Assembly (NCBI RefSeq): GCF_036884655.1
Contig: NC_088355.1
Span: 24,494,501-24,558,500, forward strand
Source of the DNA: Musa acuminata AAA Group
Taxonomy: Eukaryota > Streptophyta > Magnoliopsida > Zingiberales > Musaceae
DNA length: 64,000 nucleotides
Direction: 5' to 3'
Part shown: positions 22,097 to 34,283 of the stretch, piece after piece
How the letters are laid out: the number at the start of each line of letters is the position of its first letter
Position numbering within the stretch: the first letter of the stretch is position 1
Made by a program: the position numbers and the translations under genes
Notes under the pieces: model-generated
Seen by the model: only the letters and a program-made list of their open reading frames with translations
Told to the model about the DNA's origin: nothing
Database searches by the model: none

Positions 22097-22703
22097 AAAA
22101 AGAATTCTCAAGTTATAATTCCAAGAAATCACGATTCATTTCAATAAATTTCAATAAGAACACATCATCAAAATCTCAACATTACTTCCAAGAGATTCAA
22201 AATGGCATAGATAATTTTATTGATCTCTTAGTGAAATAGTCAATACGGTAGAGAAAAATAAATTTTCAAGAAAAATACTTTTCTCTTTTTAGTTGTTTTA
22301 GTTCATATGATTTTATTTCATCTATGCCAAACATGTTGCATGTTTTAAAATCGAAAGTGCAAGTTTTATTACAACAAAGATCAATAAGGCACTTTCATTA
22401 CCGTGAAAATCGAAAATCACAAGATTCATCATCCATAATTATAAAACCAATAAACACAATTTTTAAAATCTCATGCATATAATAAAATCATGGTATCAAA
22501 ACATCATTATATCATCAAGCATGATTTCATATTTTCAATCAAAATCATTTTGTTTGTTTATCATAAAATATGTATTTTTCATGATTATTTTCAAAACTAC
22601 TAGCATGATCATAAATTTTGCATTTTCATCATATATTTTTTTTAACATGTAATTTTCAAGAAAATTAATTCTATATTAAAAAGAAAATGTATTATGAAGT
22701 GCA
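22097..22703 (-). other. Element A interior next to gag
   Basis: AT-rich and untranslated. Homologous, in inverse orientation, to about 54190-54600 of element D. No gene seen. Confidence 0.7.
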
Positions 22704-23636
22704 TCATGTAATTTCGAAATAATTCAAGAGAGTTGAGTTACTTACCTTGTAGTCGAAGCCCGTCAAAGCCCAATTCGCCATTTCACCTTTGGAAGTTCTT
22801 GATTCATCCTTGGTTGCCTTCCTCTTCTTTGGCCTCTTCCTTCGTTTAAGTTCATTGTCTATTTTAGATTTTTGTTTAATAAACTTATTAAGATTTAGTG
22901 TTCGAAGTTCAAGTTCATCATTGTCCTCATCACTTGAGTCATCGCTCAAGTGGTATTCATTTGTCCGGAGTTCCAAATCCTTCCTGTTCTTTAGAAGGTG
23001 ATTGTGTTCAACATGTTCATCATGTGCATTGTGCACCATTTCATATGTCATCAACGAACCAATTAGTTCTTCAAGTGGTAAGTTGTTTAGGTTTTTAGCT
23101 TCTTGTATTATAGTTACTTTTAAATCCCACTTCTTAGAAAGAGAACGCAAAATCTTGTTTACGAGTTCAAAATCCGAAAAACATTTTCCAAGAGCTCTTA
23201 AACTATTGACGACATCCGTGAAACGGGTGTACATGTCGCCTATAGTCTCGCTTGGTTGCATTCGAAAAAGCTCAAAATCATGCAATAAAAAGTTAACTTT
23301 CGAGTCTTTGACTCTACTAGTTCCCTCGTGCGTGATTTCAAGTGTTCGCCAAATGTCAAAAGCCGTTTCGAACGTAGAAATCCGATTGAACTCATTTTTG
23401 TCCAAAGCGCAAAATAAGGCATTCATAGCCTTTGCGTTTAAAGAAAAATACTTCTTCTCCAAATCCGACTATTTGTTCATCGGTTTAGAGGGAAGTTGAA
23501 AACCGTTTTCAATGATATTCCATAAATCCAGATTCATAGAAATCAAGAAAACTCTCATTCGAGTTTTCCAATAAGTGTAGTCCAATCCGTTAAACAACGG
23601 TGGATGAACAACCGATAAGCCCTCTTGAAGAGCCAT
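22704..23636 (-). pseudogene. Gag of element A (UBN2-type)
   Basis: It starts at the Met at 23634-23636 and reads a typical copia Gag N-terminus with FNGLDYTYWKTRMRVFL. A stop (tag at 23469-23471) replaces a Trp codon that element D keeps (NEWSDF); after it the frame is open to 22704. The capsid core shows FDIWRTLEITHEGTSRVK, the FELFRMQPSETIGDMYTRF block and LPLEELIGSLMTYEM. An acidic segment (SDDSSDEDNDELELR) and a basic segment (KRRKRPKKRKATK) follow. No zinc knuckle is visible and the frame ends without protease or integrase. The protein would package element RNA. A single nonsense change suggests fairly recent loss. Confidence 0.85.
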
Positions 23637-23670
23637 TTCTCTCGGGTGTAAATCCGAAATGAGAAATACC

Positions 23671-23686
23671 GGGCTGTGATACCAAT
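23671..23686 (-). other. Primer binding site of element A
   Basis: In element sense the sequence just after the 5' LTR reads attggtatcacagccc, close to the tRNA-Met-type PBS (TGGTATCAGAGCC). Element D has attggtatcaaagtgg in the same place. Confidence 0.65.
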
Positions 23687-25779
23687 TTTTAGGATCAAGA
23701 GCACTAAGAGGGGGGGGGGGGGGGGGGGTGAATTAGTGCAGCGGAAATCTTTCAACTATAAAACACGTTCGATCGATAAAAACAATTTCGGTGTGAAAGC
23801 CGATTCTAAGATTACTTTAACTTAAGATCAAGCGAGATGACGTTAAAATCAATCTATGAAGGCAATTAACAGTTATGATGAAAACCAGAATATAAGCGCA
23901 AACTGAAATACGACGTTCGTACGAAGAAGCTGATTTATGTCTAAATGTTGATTCGTAAATCACTTGATTAGGCGAGATGGAGTTTAAGCAAGGACATAAA
24001 GGCAGTTTGCAGTTATGATTGAAATCAAAACGTAAACGCAAACTGAAATATGATGATCGTACGAAAAAATAGATTTACGTCTAAACGCTGATTCGGAAAG
24101 TACAAAGCTTGAAACCCGATCGTATATGCGCAGAAAGTAGTAAGCTTTAGAGGAGGTTTGCAGTAAAGATAATATGCTTAAAGTAAATGCAAACCGAGAT
24201 TTAGAGTGGTTCGGTCAATCTTGACCTACTCCACTTTTGGCTTCCTCCACCGACGAGGTCACCGACGTCAACTAGAGGCCTTCCTTCAATAGGCGAAGGC
24301 CAACCACCCTTTTACAGTTTCACTCCTTTTGATGGGCTTAGGAGACAACTCTTACAGAATTTTCTCTACTCTCTTTACAACTCAGAACTTGGAAGAAAAG
24401 AGGGAGAAGAACTTTTGGCATTTACAACAATTTTGAGCTCTAAAAATCACTGAACAAGATCAAAATTTCGGTGTTAGTTCATACTCTTTCGGTGATGAAT
24501 GGGTGGGGTATTTATAGGCCCCAACCCAGTTCAAATTTGGAGCTCAAAACTATCAATTCCCGGAATTTCGGGATCAGGCGGTTGCACCTCCTGACTAGAG
24601 CGATTGCACCGCTTGGCAGAGCTCGAAGACTTAGCCTCTGGGCGGTGCTACCTCTTGTCAAGGGCGGTTGCACCTCTTGCCAGAGCTCAAAGACCAAGCT
24701 CAGGCGGTTGCACCTCCTGACTGAGGCGGTTGCACCACCTGGCAGAGCTCGAAGACTGAGCTCAAGCGGTGCCACCTCCTGTCAGGGGAGGTTGCACCGC
24801 CCAGTCTCGCTCGGAGACTGAGCCCAGACGGTGCCACCTCCTGGCTGGGGCGGTTGCACCGCCCAGTCTCACTCGGAGACTTAGCCTAGGCGGTGCTACC
24901 TCCTGGCCTGGGCAGTTGCACCTCCCACAGCAATCAGGGTCCGAATGGGTTGATCCATTCGGCCTAATTTGGGTTTTTTAGGGGCCCAATTGCCCCACGA
25001 TTAAGTTAATGGGATGACCTCCCATTTCCAACTTAATCATTGTGCTAACTATGATATTTTCTAAGACGTTTACTACAACTTGCTCCGGTGCGTCAATCGC
25101 TTCTTCCGGTGAGCTTTCGGCGAACTTCCGTTGATCATCCGATGAACCCTCGGTGATGCTCCTGCAGACTTCCGGCAAACTCCTGGACTTGCGACGATCC
25201 ACTTGGAGAGTTCCGACGAGCTTCTTTGGCAAGCTTATGGACTTCTCGGATTTTTTCCCGCAGAACCTCCGACGATTGTCCGAACTTCCGTCGAACTCTC
25301 GAACTCCCAACGTGATCATTGGCTTGACTCCGGCGCAACTCCTACTGCATGTCTTACTTTCATCGTAGTTAATCCTGCACATGTAAACAAAACTTCGATC
25401 GAGACAATTAATCCTAAGCAATTAACCAAGTTGTCCGGCATGTCATTGGTCCCTCGACGCTTCGTCCGATTCTTCGGCGCATCGTCCTTTCCTGCGGCCT
25501 ATTGCCCAATCAGCCAGTTGGCTTCGCAACTCCGATATCCTTGGTACAATACCCGCTCTTCTTGGCCCGATGCCCGAGTCCACGACCCGAAGCCTTCTAT
25601 CGATACGTCGACCGATCCACCGGCCCGACGTCCAATCTTCTAACATGTTCCTCCGGCACAACATGATTTTCCTGCTTTAATTGTCTCATCCTGATCGAGG
25701 CATCCTGCATAACTCAAAATGCAGATTAAATCATAAACATATATCAAGTAGTTTCATTATCAAAATACGAGATTCAACA
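23687..25779 (-). repeat. 5' LTR of element A
   Basis: 2093 bp, starting TGTTGAATCTCG at 25779 and ending ...GATCCTAAAA (family CCTAACA) at 23687. It carries the G tract near 23711-23728, the hairpin array near 24575-24930 and an intact TATA box (ctataaatac in element sense at 24508-24517). It is very similar to the 3' LTR at 8856-10937 but differs by small indels (for example an extra gacgaggtcacc stretch near 24253), so insertion is not extremely recent. Confidence 0.85.
24575..24930 (-). repeat. GC-rich hairpin array in element A 5' LTR
   Basis: Same ~62-bp imperfect unit array as at 9733-10090. In element sense it lies just upstream of the TATA box at 24508-24517, the enhancer position. 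Confidence 0.75.
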
Positions 25780-25912
25780 ATATATTCATGCATTATATGC
25801 AATAGTCAATATAAAGTGATAATTGCCAAAATATAATAAGCAAAAAGATTCTATATCAAGTCACACGTGCCATCACTCATGTGATTAGATTGCTGGGCAC
25901 CTATGACTAGCA
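25780..25912 (-). repeat. Truncated LTR of copia copy 2 (right part)
   Basis: Continues the LTR from 8855: its first bases repeat the atata duplication, and it then matches copy 1 LTR to its end (gactagca). After it, sequence changes at once to fragment B. Confidence 0.8.
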
Positions 25913-26217
25913 GAAGGAAAACTGATAGTGGATGCCGGTGGCCTCGATAGAGGAGGAATTGAGAGTGGATGTAGGTCACGACGACCAAACCACCACTATA
26001 AATTCGGTTTGTATTTAATTTAGGCAATTTACTTTTATAGCAAACTACCTCTCCTCCTTCCTATGCTTTTACTATGCCTATGCTCGCATATGCTTTCAAG
26101 TATACATTTTCGAGATCGGTTTTTATAGTAAGAAGATTTTTATTAAACCAACATTTTTATTGCTGTACGAATTCACTCCCCCCCTCTTAGTGCCGACTCG
26201 TTCCTAATAGCCTAACA
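25913..26217 (+). repeat. 3' part of a Sirevirus-like LTR (fragment B)
   Basis: A plus-strand LTR end with the family hallmarks: the cgacgaccaaaccaccactataaa region, a C tract followed by ctcttagtgcc, and an end at ...gcctaaca (26217). A PBS-like gttagtatcagagcc follows at 26218-26232. The first part of the LTR is missing. Confidence 0.7.
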
Positions 26218-26268
26218 GTTAGTATCAGAGCCACGTTCATTTCTCATTTGTTTTAAGACCTAAGAGAA

Positions 26269-26942
26269 ATGACTCTTTTCAGCTTTCAAGAGGGTCACTC
26301 TCTTATTCGTCCTCCCATGTTCAATGGGATGGACTACATATATTGGAAAACTCGAATGAGAGTTTTCTTGCTCTCGTTGAATCTCGATTTATGGAATATA
26401 GTTGAATTTGATTTTTAAAAGTTTTTTTTTCCAATGATTGGAATGAGTTGGAGAAGAATACTTTTTCTTTAAATGCGAAAGCTATGAATGCTTTATTTTG
26501 CACCTTAGATAAAAATGAATTCAATCGGGTTTCTACTTGCGAAACGACTTTTGATATTTGGCACATTCTTGAAACCACACATGAAGGCACTTGTCGAGTA
26601 AAAGTTTCAAAGATTAATCTTTTAATGTATGACTTCGAATTGTTTCATATGAAACTAAACGAAACCATTGGAGACATGTACACTCGTTTTACGGATGTTG
26701 TTAATAGTTTAAAAGCATTTGGTAAAAGTTTTTCAGATTTTGAACTAATAAACAAAATTTTACGTTCTCTTAATAAGAACTGAGATTCAAAAGTAACTAC
26801 CATACAAGAGGCAAAAGACTTAAACAAGCTTCCACTCGAATAACTAATTGAGTCTTTAATGACCTATGAAATGACTAATGTGGCACAAAACGAACTTGAG
26901 GACAACATTCCAAAGAACAGGAAGGATTTCAGACTTAGAATA
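26269..26942 (+). pseudogene. Gag of fragment B (UBN2-type), interrupted by LINE-3
   Basis: A plus-strand relative of the A and D Gag. The start at 26269 (MTLFSFQEGHS) is followed by FNGMDYIYWKTRMRVFLLS and a stop near 26416 (gatttttaa). Open pieces such as 26448-26783 carry the capsid core (STCETTFDIWHILETTHEG, FELFHMKLNETIGDMYTRF). A Trp codon has become a stop (ctga near 26780), and the LPLEELIES equivalent also contains a stop. LINE-3 enters at about 26943, and the acidic Gag tail resumes at 29711. Confidence 0.8.
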
Positions 26943-29710
26943 ATTTTTCTATGCTTCAATTGCTACTCGAAGGAAGATTAACCGTATCAGCAAATGCAGA
27001 GACAAAGATGACAATCTTATTGAGAATTTAGATGAGGTTAAAGCACATACAGAGCAATTTTTTTATTCCTTACTCAATCAAGCTGGGAAACCTAATAACA
27101 TTCATGTGGAGCCGACTAGAAAACTTGATTCGGAAGCTATTTCAATCCTCAATGCCCCAATTATAGATGACGAAATTGTATGTGTTGTCTTTAAGTCACC
27201 AAAGCACAAAAGCCCAGGTCCAGATGGATTTCCAACTGAATTTTACCAAACTGCTTGGTCTATTATTGGAAATGATGTGATCAAGGCTTGCCAACATTTT
27301 TTCTCTTCAGGTCATATTCTTAGAGAGATGAATTGCACATTTATTTCTTTAATTCCGAAGAATGCAGGGGCAGATTCACTAGAGAACTATCAACCCTTAT
27401 CATTATGCAACTTCAATTACAAGTTCATCTCCAGAGTATTGGCAAATAGAATGCTAAAGGTAATACACAAGATCATTAGCCCAAATCAAGCTACTTTCAT
27501 CAAAGGGAGAAGTATACATCATAACATTTTGCTTGCTAATGACTTGGTCAAAAGATTTGCATTCAAAAGCAAGAGGAACAAAAATCTATTTTAAAGCTGA
27601 TTTACGGAAAGCCTTTGATTCAGTTAATAGGAAGTTTATCTATAAGATGCTCCTCGATATGAACTTCCCACAGCAATGGGTTAATTGGATTCAATCTTGC
27701 TTGGAAACTCCAAAGTTTTCGATACTTTTTAATGGCTCACCTATTGGTTTTTTTGGGAGCACGAATGGCATCCGACAAGGTGATCCACTCTCTCCGTATC
27801 TTTTTACTATTGTGATGGAAGGACTTAGCTGTATGTTGGAAGACGCAGTCTTAAATGGTAGCATTAAGGTACCCATTGCTGGCTCTGTTCATATATCACA
27901 TATAACATTTGCAGATGACTTACTTATCTTTCTCCAAAATGAACCATCTTCAGTAAAGAACCTGGCTACTATTATGAATGACTTTGGTATGGTTTCTGGA
28001 CTTCAGTTAAATCATGCGAAAAGTAAAGTATATATGAGCCCTTACGTCGAGGATAAGGTCTTTATTGCACAAACTTTGGGGGTTAGTGAGGGAAGCTTGC
28101 CAGTTCCTTATTTGGGTCTCCCGCTCATATCCACAGGCATTCACAAAACTCACTGTCAGCCTATCTTGCAAAAAATAAAGAATATAATTTCTTCTTGGAA
28201 AAATAGGTTTCTATCAAAAGCGGCGGAACTATGAAAGCAGCGGAATGAATGAACCTTGGTCGTTCGTTCGATATTTCACTCCTACTCTATATATTGGTGT
28301 AATGCATTTTTTCTGCTTGCTGGACTTCTCCAAGATATTGAACGGTTATTAATGAACTTCTTCTGGAATGGCACAAATGATAAGGCAATGCATATGGTAA
28401 ATTGGGATAGCATTTGCAAACCGAAAGATGAAGGGGGGCTGAACTTGAGAAATACTAGAGATTGGAATCAAGCATGTCTGGTACAGCAATTGTGGGATCT
28501 TTTGCAAAACAAATGTTCCTTATGGTCATATTGGGTTTCTGCTAGGTATCTTTCAAAGGAATCAATCTGGGAAATTTCAACAAGAACATACCACTCTGCA
28601 GCTTGGAAAGGAATTTTAAAGGCAAGGAATTGGCTAATCAAACACATTTCCTATGCAATCTCTTCTGGAACTAGTACTAATATGTGGTACGATCCTTGGG
28701 TGAATGGGAAGAGTATATTTCAATTATATGGTGACAGAATACGAAAAGATCTTGGGGCTCCCAAAGATTGGAAGGTTTCTGAGTTCATTGCTAACGGTAC
28801 CTGGTGTCTCCCTAATCCCATTTCTCCCGAAATGCTATCACTTTGGCCGACTATTATAGCTATTCCAATCAGGAACAACTCTTCAGATATACTTATTTGG
28901 CCTCATGACAATGGCAAATTTAGTGCCACATCCGCATGGAATCAAATTAGGCAAAGAAATAACAAGTGGGTCCCAAGCAGTTGGACATGGGATCGACCGG
29001 GATCACAAAGACATTACTTATGTACATGGCAGGCCCTTCTCAATAAATTACCTACAATAGACAATATGAAAAGAAGAGGTATCTATCATGTTAACCGATG
29101 CTCCCTTTGTATGCAACAAGAAGAAACTGTTGACCACCTCTATTTTGCTTGTGATTATACAAAATGGATATGGAAGGAGATTCTCCAGCGATTTGAACTC
29201 AATAGACTATCGCAACCAAACTTGCACCAAGAACTATGCGACCTCATGCAATGTTTCTCAAGAAAGGGGCCTCTCACACAACTGGCAAAGATTACTTTCA
29301 GATGCGCTATTTGGTGGATGTGGAAGGAGAGATGTAATAGAATATTTGAATGCCAACATACAAACAATGCTCAGCTATTGAAAGATATTATTAGAGACTC
29401 AAGATCCTGTATGGAGCAAGATCTCAAAACGGTGCACTTTACCCAAAGAGAAAAAGATATTTTTATCAAATTCAATTTTGCTATTAGCTAAAGATCTTGG
29501 GAATGATGCCAAATTATGTACCCACAGGTAGTTTTGATATATCTGGATAAATATTTTCTTTGATGATTGTAATTAGGAGTTATAGTCTACAGCATGTGTA
29601 GTCATAACTATGAGTTACGTACTTGGCTTTGTCTATGACTTGTATAGATAAAGCTATTTGTAGAAACTTTACATATAATCAATTTACTTTTACTTACCAA
29701 AAAAAAAAAA
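26943..29710 (+). mobile_element. LINE-3 copy, 5'-truncated
   Basis: Begins at the equivalent of about 16242 in LINE-1 and ends with the common 3' UTR and poly(A). ORF2 is broken by an extra A near 27549 and by replacement of about 30 bp by an unrelated ~54-bp stretch at 28221-28262. The active site is the normal FADD. Its linker (gagaatttagatgagg near 27024) shows the undamaged reading of the site frameshifted in LINE-1. I see no clear target duplication, although the host Gag continues on the far side. Confidence 0.85.
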
Positions 29711-30843
29711 GACCACTCGAGCACAAGCTCAAGTGATGGTGAACTTGAACTCCTCATTATGAAATTTAAAAAGTTTATGAAATAAAAATTAAAGAAAAAA
29801 AGGAATGCAACTACTTGCTATGAACGTAAGAAGAGAGAAGCATTTTGGGATGAATCAACAAAAGGTGAGGCGGCAAACCATGCTTTAACGACTTTCGACG
29901 ACGAGGTAGTTTATTTCAAAATTACATGATGCTTTTCATGAATTATTTTTAATTTAGTTTAATTATTTTTCTTAAAAATTGCATGTTTAATAATGTAATG
30001 AAAATGCTAAAAAATTGGGATCATGCTAGTAATTGTGAAAATGATAATGAAAATTACTTGTTTTATGATAAAGAAATAAAATGTTAGATTTAAATCATGT
30101 TTTTAAGAAGCATTATTGTGTATCATGTTGATTTTCGTATTGTTTCTCGATTTTGATTAAAGATGATTTATGATTAATGATATTATGCCCAAAGTAATGA
30201 TGCATAATGATTATGCTTAATAAGTTTATATTTCGAAATTATGCATGATGATTTTTGTGATTTATGGATTATCGATCTTTGTCGTAATGAAAGTTTTTTT
30301 TCGGTTTTAAATGTTGATGCATGTTTTTATTTGACATAAATGAAAAAGGGGCATGCTTATATGAAATCAATCATATTAATTGAAACACTAAAAAGAGGAA
30401 AGCTTTCTCCTTGGAAAATTTCTTTTTCTCTACTTCGTCGATTTTAAAAAAGGAGAGATTAACGAATCTATCTATATTTTTTTATGAATATCTTGAAAAT
30501 GATTTTGATGTGACGATTTGAATTTGAATGAGTTTTATCTTGATTTTTCAAGATTTATAACATGAAATCTTTTATGAATCAAGATCTCTTATTTGATCTC
30601 TTATGTTTCTCTTTGCCATTTAATAAAGAGGAAAATAATTCAATTCAAGATCTTGATTTCTTGATATTTGATACTTGAAATCTTTCTATGAATGAAGATT
30701 ATTTTCTCCTTTTTTCTTTTTCTATCGACTATCTAAATGAATCATGATTTTTTGGAATTATAATTTTTATGATTCATAATGAATTGAGAGATTTTATATG
30801 TATGAATTGAAATCTTGTTCTCTTACAAGATTAAATGAATTAT
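29711..30843 (+). other. Fragment B: Gag tail and AT-rich interior
   Basis: The first ~200 bp continue the acidic/basic Gag tail (caagctcaagtgatggtgaac corresponds to the D segment near 53950). AT-rich untranslated interior follows, resembling 54190-55000 of element D. It is cut off at 30844 by the Ty3/gypsy LTR. No gene seen. Confidence 0.7.
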
Positions 30844-31224
30844 TGTTAGAACCCTTGCAGATTCTAAACTTGGGGTTGATCTCTTTAGGGGATCGGCCTC
30901 TTTGGAACTCTATAGGGGTTCCTCCCTCCAAGTTGCTACTCAAAGGCTGCAGAAAAGATTCATCTATTGCTTATGAAAAGATGAGGAATACATGACTATT
31001 TATAGGGCTTCTAAACCCTAACTCCTAATAGGACTCCTACTTCTAACCAACTCCTAATAGTACTCCTACTCAAGACTCCTATTCCTTTACAACTCTTTAT
31101 TCTTCTATAAGAAACAACCTCCTAATCCTAGCCGGCCTCTGCACCTCTTTAATAGGGGTCGACTTAGGTAGGTTTTACATGAATGACCCTCTCAATTAGG
31201 ACTCTCCAAGCTAGAGTCCTAACA
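30844..31224 (-). repeat. 3' LTR of Ty3/gypsy element
   Basis: 381 bp, TGTTAGGACTCTAG... to ...GGGTTCTAACA in element sense. TATA box ctataaatag is on the minus strand at 30996-31005. Matches the plus-strand LTR at 59983-60280. Confidence 0.85.
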
Positions 31225-31714
31225 GACCCGCATTCTTCAAATCAGCCTTGTCCTCAAGGCTGATGATTCATGAATTCTGGGAATTGATCTTCAAGTCATC
31301 ATAGTTCTCCCAAGTGGCATCTTCTATTGGTAGGCTCGCCCACTATATTAACACTTCATTAGTGGGTCGTCATCGTCGAGTCACGATTCGTCGATCAATA
31401 ATAGCACTTGGTTGGGTCTGGAGTTCTCCTTGGGTAGTCTTATTTGGTGGGTGGCTTTTGGCTGTCTCCAAGCACCTATTTACAACTTTCGTCTGGCCAT
31501 CGGTTTGTGGGTGATATGTTATACTCCTTTTCAATTTAATACCCTACATATGGAATAACTTTATCCAAAATCTGCTTGTGAAGATGCAAGTAGAATTTAT
31601 CACAAGCATAATGCATCCCTTATAGTGTAATTCTTTTGAGTCCCAAATGTAATGAGCCACAGAGCTTGGTGCTTCCTCTAATTTTTTTATGATCTTACTA
31701 GTCTCCGAATCTTC
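31225..31714 (-). pseudogene. Degenerate 3' part of Ty3/gypsy pol
   Basis: Low-quality remnant between RNase H and the LTR. In element sense it ends gaggacaaggctgatttgaag, as gypsy internal regions do just before the PPT. Integrase is essentially deleted. No usable frame. Confidence 0.5.
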
Positions 31715-32824
31715 CTACCATTCCATCTTAATATCCTCAAGGAAGTCGCTGGTCAGAAGTGAAATAGCCGAAACTTCAGCTTGCTCGGGTAGCCATTTTT
31801 GCTGCTCAAGGGATGATATCTTTTGCTCCAAAATGTACTTGTGACTTTTATGGCCGATTTTAATTTGAAATCGTCGACCAATCAAGTAGGACCTCCACCT
31901 CGTTGCTGCGCGCACAATGGCGAGCATCTCCTTATCATATGTTGACTTATTTTGATGGTAGGGAAATAATGCCTTGCTAGTGTATGCGAGTGGGCGACCA
32001 TCTTGAATGAGAATGACTCCAATTCCGACTCCAGATGCGTCGACCTCAATAATGAAGGGTCGGTTGAAATCTGGTAGTGTTAGCACTAGTGTTGTCGTCA
32101 TGGTTGCCTTAACTTTGTCGAAGGCAGTGGAGGTTCTGTCCAACCATTGGAAGACATCTTTTTCTAGTAAGGAAGTAAGTGGTGCACTGATCTTTCCATA
32201 GTTTTTCACGAACTTACGGTAGTAGCTTGTTAAACCCAAAAAGCCATGTAGCAATTTTATGTTCCTCGGGGTAGGCCAGATTTGCATTACTTCAATTTTG
32301 AAGGGGTCCACCGTCACACCTTCCTTTGATATGATATGCCCAAGATATTTCATATTTTGTTGAAGAAAGTAAAAATTTGTAGTGGCCGTTGTGTGTTCGA
32401 AAGGTGGTTTTCGGTATGACTTCTTCATACACTCGTATTTGATAATACCCGGATCGAAGGTCCAGAATTGTGAAGATTTGTGCTCCCTTTCATCTAGTAA
32501 TTCATCTACTACTAGAATATGATATTTATCCTTGATGGTTATGCCATTGAGAGCTCGGTAATCAACGCATATTCGCCATGTTCCGTCCTTCTTGCGTACA
32601 AGTAGCATCGGTGAAAAGTAGAGGTTGCAACTTGGCCGAATAACTCCTGTTTCAAGCATCTCTTTTAAAATCCTTTCTATTTCATCCTTCTGGAGATGTG
32701 GATACCGATATGGCTGAGTATTTGCTGGAGAATTGACTGAAAAAATCATTATACAATGATCATGCCGACGAGTAAGAGGTAGGTTGTGCGGCTCGTCAAA
32801 TATATCTGAAAATTCAGCAAGCAA
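31715..32824 (-). pseudogene. Ty3/gypsy RT and RNase H with the RT active site deleted
   Basis: 369 open codons. The N-terminal RT is clear (LLVRKKDGTWRICVDYRALN at about residue 75). The segment that should run from the LDLRSGYHQ block through the FDDILVYS active site is then lost: VVDELLDE leads through a scrambled stretch to [18 protein letters not shown]. The connection domain and RNase H follow (FLGLTSYYRKFVKNY, PFIIEVDASGVGIGVIL, YTSKAL, STYDKEMLAIV). Although the frame is open, the polymerase cannot work without its catalytic Asp pair. The internal deletion kept the frame. Confidence 0.85.
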
Positions 32825-32949
32825 AGAAAATAGGTTTGGATCTTAAAATTCTATTGGCTCTCTTTTAATTTGCTGCTCAAGTTGTACCAAAAAGCCCCTG
32901 CATGCTTTATGCAAAACCTTTTCCATTTGTTGTGTGCAAATCATCGTTA

Positions 32950-34271
32950 TGGCAATGCATATGGTAAATTGGGATAGCATTTGTAAACCGAAAGATGAAG
33001 GGGGGCTGAACTTAAGAAATACTAGAGATTGGAATCAAGCATGTCTGGTACAGCAATTGTGGGATCTTTTGCAAAACAAATGTTCCTTATGGTCACATTG
33101 GGTTTCTGCTAGGTATCTTTCAAAGGAATCAATCTGGGAAATTTCAACAAGAACATACCACTCTGCAGCTTGGAAAGGAATTTTAAAGGCAAGAATTGGC
33201 TAATCAAACACATTTCCTATGCAATCTCTTCTCGAACTAGTACTAATATGTGGTACGATCCTTGGGTGAATGGGAAGAGTATATTTCAATTATATGGTGA
33301 CAGAATACGAAAATATCTTGGGGCTCCCAAAGATTGGACGGTTTCTGAGTTCATTGCTAACGGTACCTGGTGTCTCCCTAATCCTATTTCTCCCGAAATG
33401 TTATCACTTTGGCCGACTATTATAGCTATTCCAATCAGGAACAACTCTTCAGATATACTTATTTGGCCTCATGACAATGGCAAATTTAGTGCCACATCCG
33501 CATGGAATCAAATTAGGCAAAGAAATAACAAGTGGGTCCCAAACAGTTGGACATGGGATCGAACGGGATCACAAAGACATTCCTTATGTACATGGCAGGC
33601 CCTTCTCAATAAATTACCTACAATAGACAATATGAAAAGAAGAGGTATCTACCATGTTAACCGATGCTCCCTTTGTATGCAACAAGAAGAAACTGTTGAC
33701 CACCTCTATTTTGCTTGTGATTATACAAAATGGATATGGAAGGAGATTCTCCAGCGATTTGAACTCAATAGACTACCGCAACCAAACTTGCACCAAGAAC
33801 TATGCGACCTCATGCAATGTTTCTCAAGAAAGGGGCCTCTAACACAACTGGCAAAGGTTACTTTCAGATGCGCTATTTGGTGGATGTGGAAGGAGAGATG
33901 TAACCGAATATTTGAATGCCAACACACAAACAATGCTCAGCTATTGAAAGAGATTATTAGAGACTCAAGATCCTATATGGAGCAAGATCTCAAAACGGTG
34001 CACTTTACCCAAAGAGAAAAAGATATTTTTATCAAATTCAATTTTGCTATTAGCTAAAGATCTTGGGAATGATGCCAAATTATGTACCCATAGGTAGTTT
34101 TGACATATCTGGATAAACATTTTCTCTAATGATTATAATTTGGAGTTATAGTCTACAGCATGTGTAGTCATAACTATGAGTCACTTACTTGGCTTTGTCT
34201 ATGACTTGTATAGATAAAGCTATTTGTAGAAACTTTACACATAATCAATTTACTTTTACTTACAAAAAAAA
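32950..34271 (+). mobile_element. LINE-4 copy, 5'-truncated, in Ty3/gypsy pol
   Basis: Starts at the equivalent of about 17662 in LINE-1 and ends in the common 3' end and poly(A). A 12-bp target duplication aaatcatcgtta is at 32938-32949 and 34272-34283. It contains only the RT thumb and zf-RVT part of ORF2 (32934-33203 and 33170-34057), split by a 1-bp deletion near 33192. Confidence 0.9.
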
Positions 34272-34283
34272 AAATCATCGTTA

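Larger units (their letters stand above)
8856..25779 (-). mobile_element. Element A: Sirevirus-like, gag-only LTR retrotransposon, minus strand
   Basis: It is bounded by two ~2.1-kb LTRs and by atata target duplications. In element sense the order is 5' LTR (25779-23687), PBS, gag (23636-22704), a long AT-rich untranslated interior, PPT (near 10938-10945) and 3' LTR (10937-8856). No protease, integrase, RT or RNase H is visible in the interior. Two LINEs account for most of its apparent length: LINE-1 (12755-18982) and LINE-2 (19460-22096). Without them and their duplications the element is about 8.0 kb. The interior is colinear with element D (51076-59974), so the missing pol is a family trait and not damage to one copy. 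It would need proteins from a related autonomous element (inference). Confidence 0.85.
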
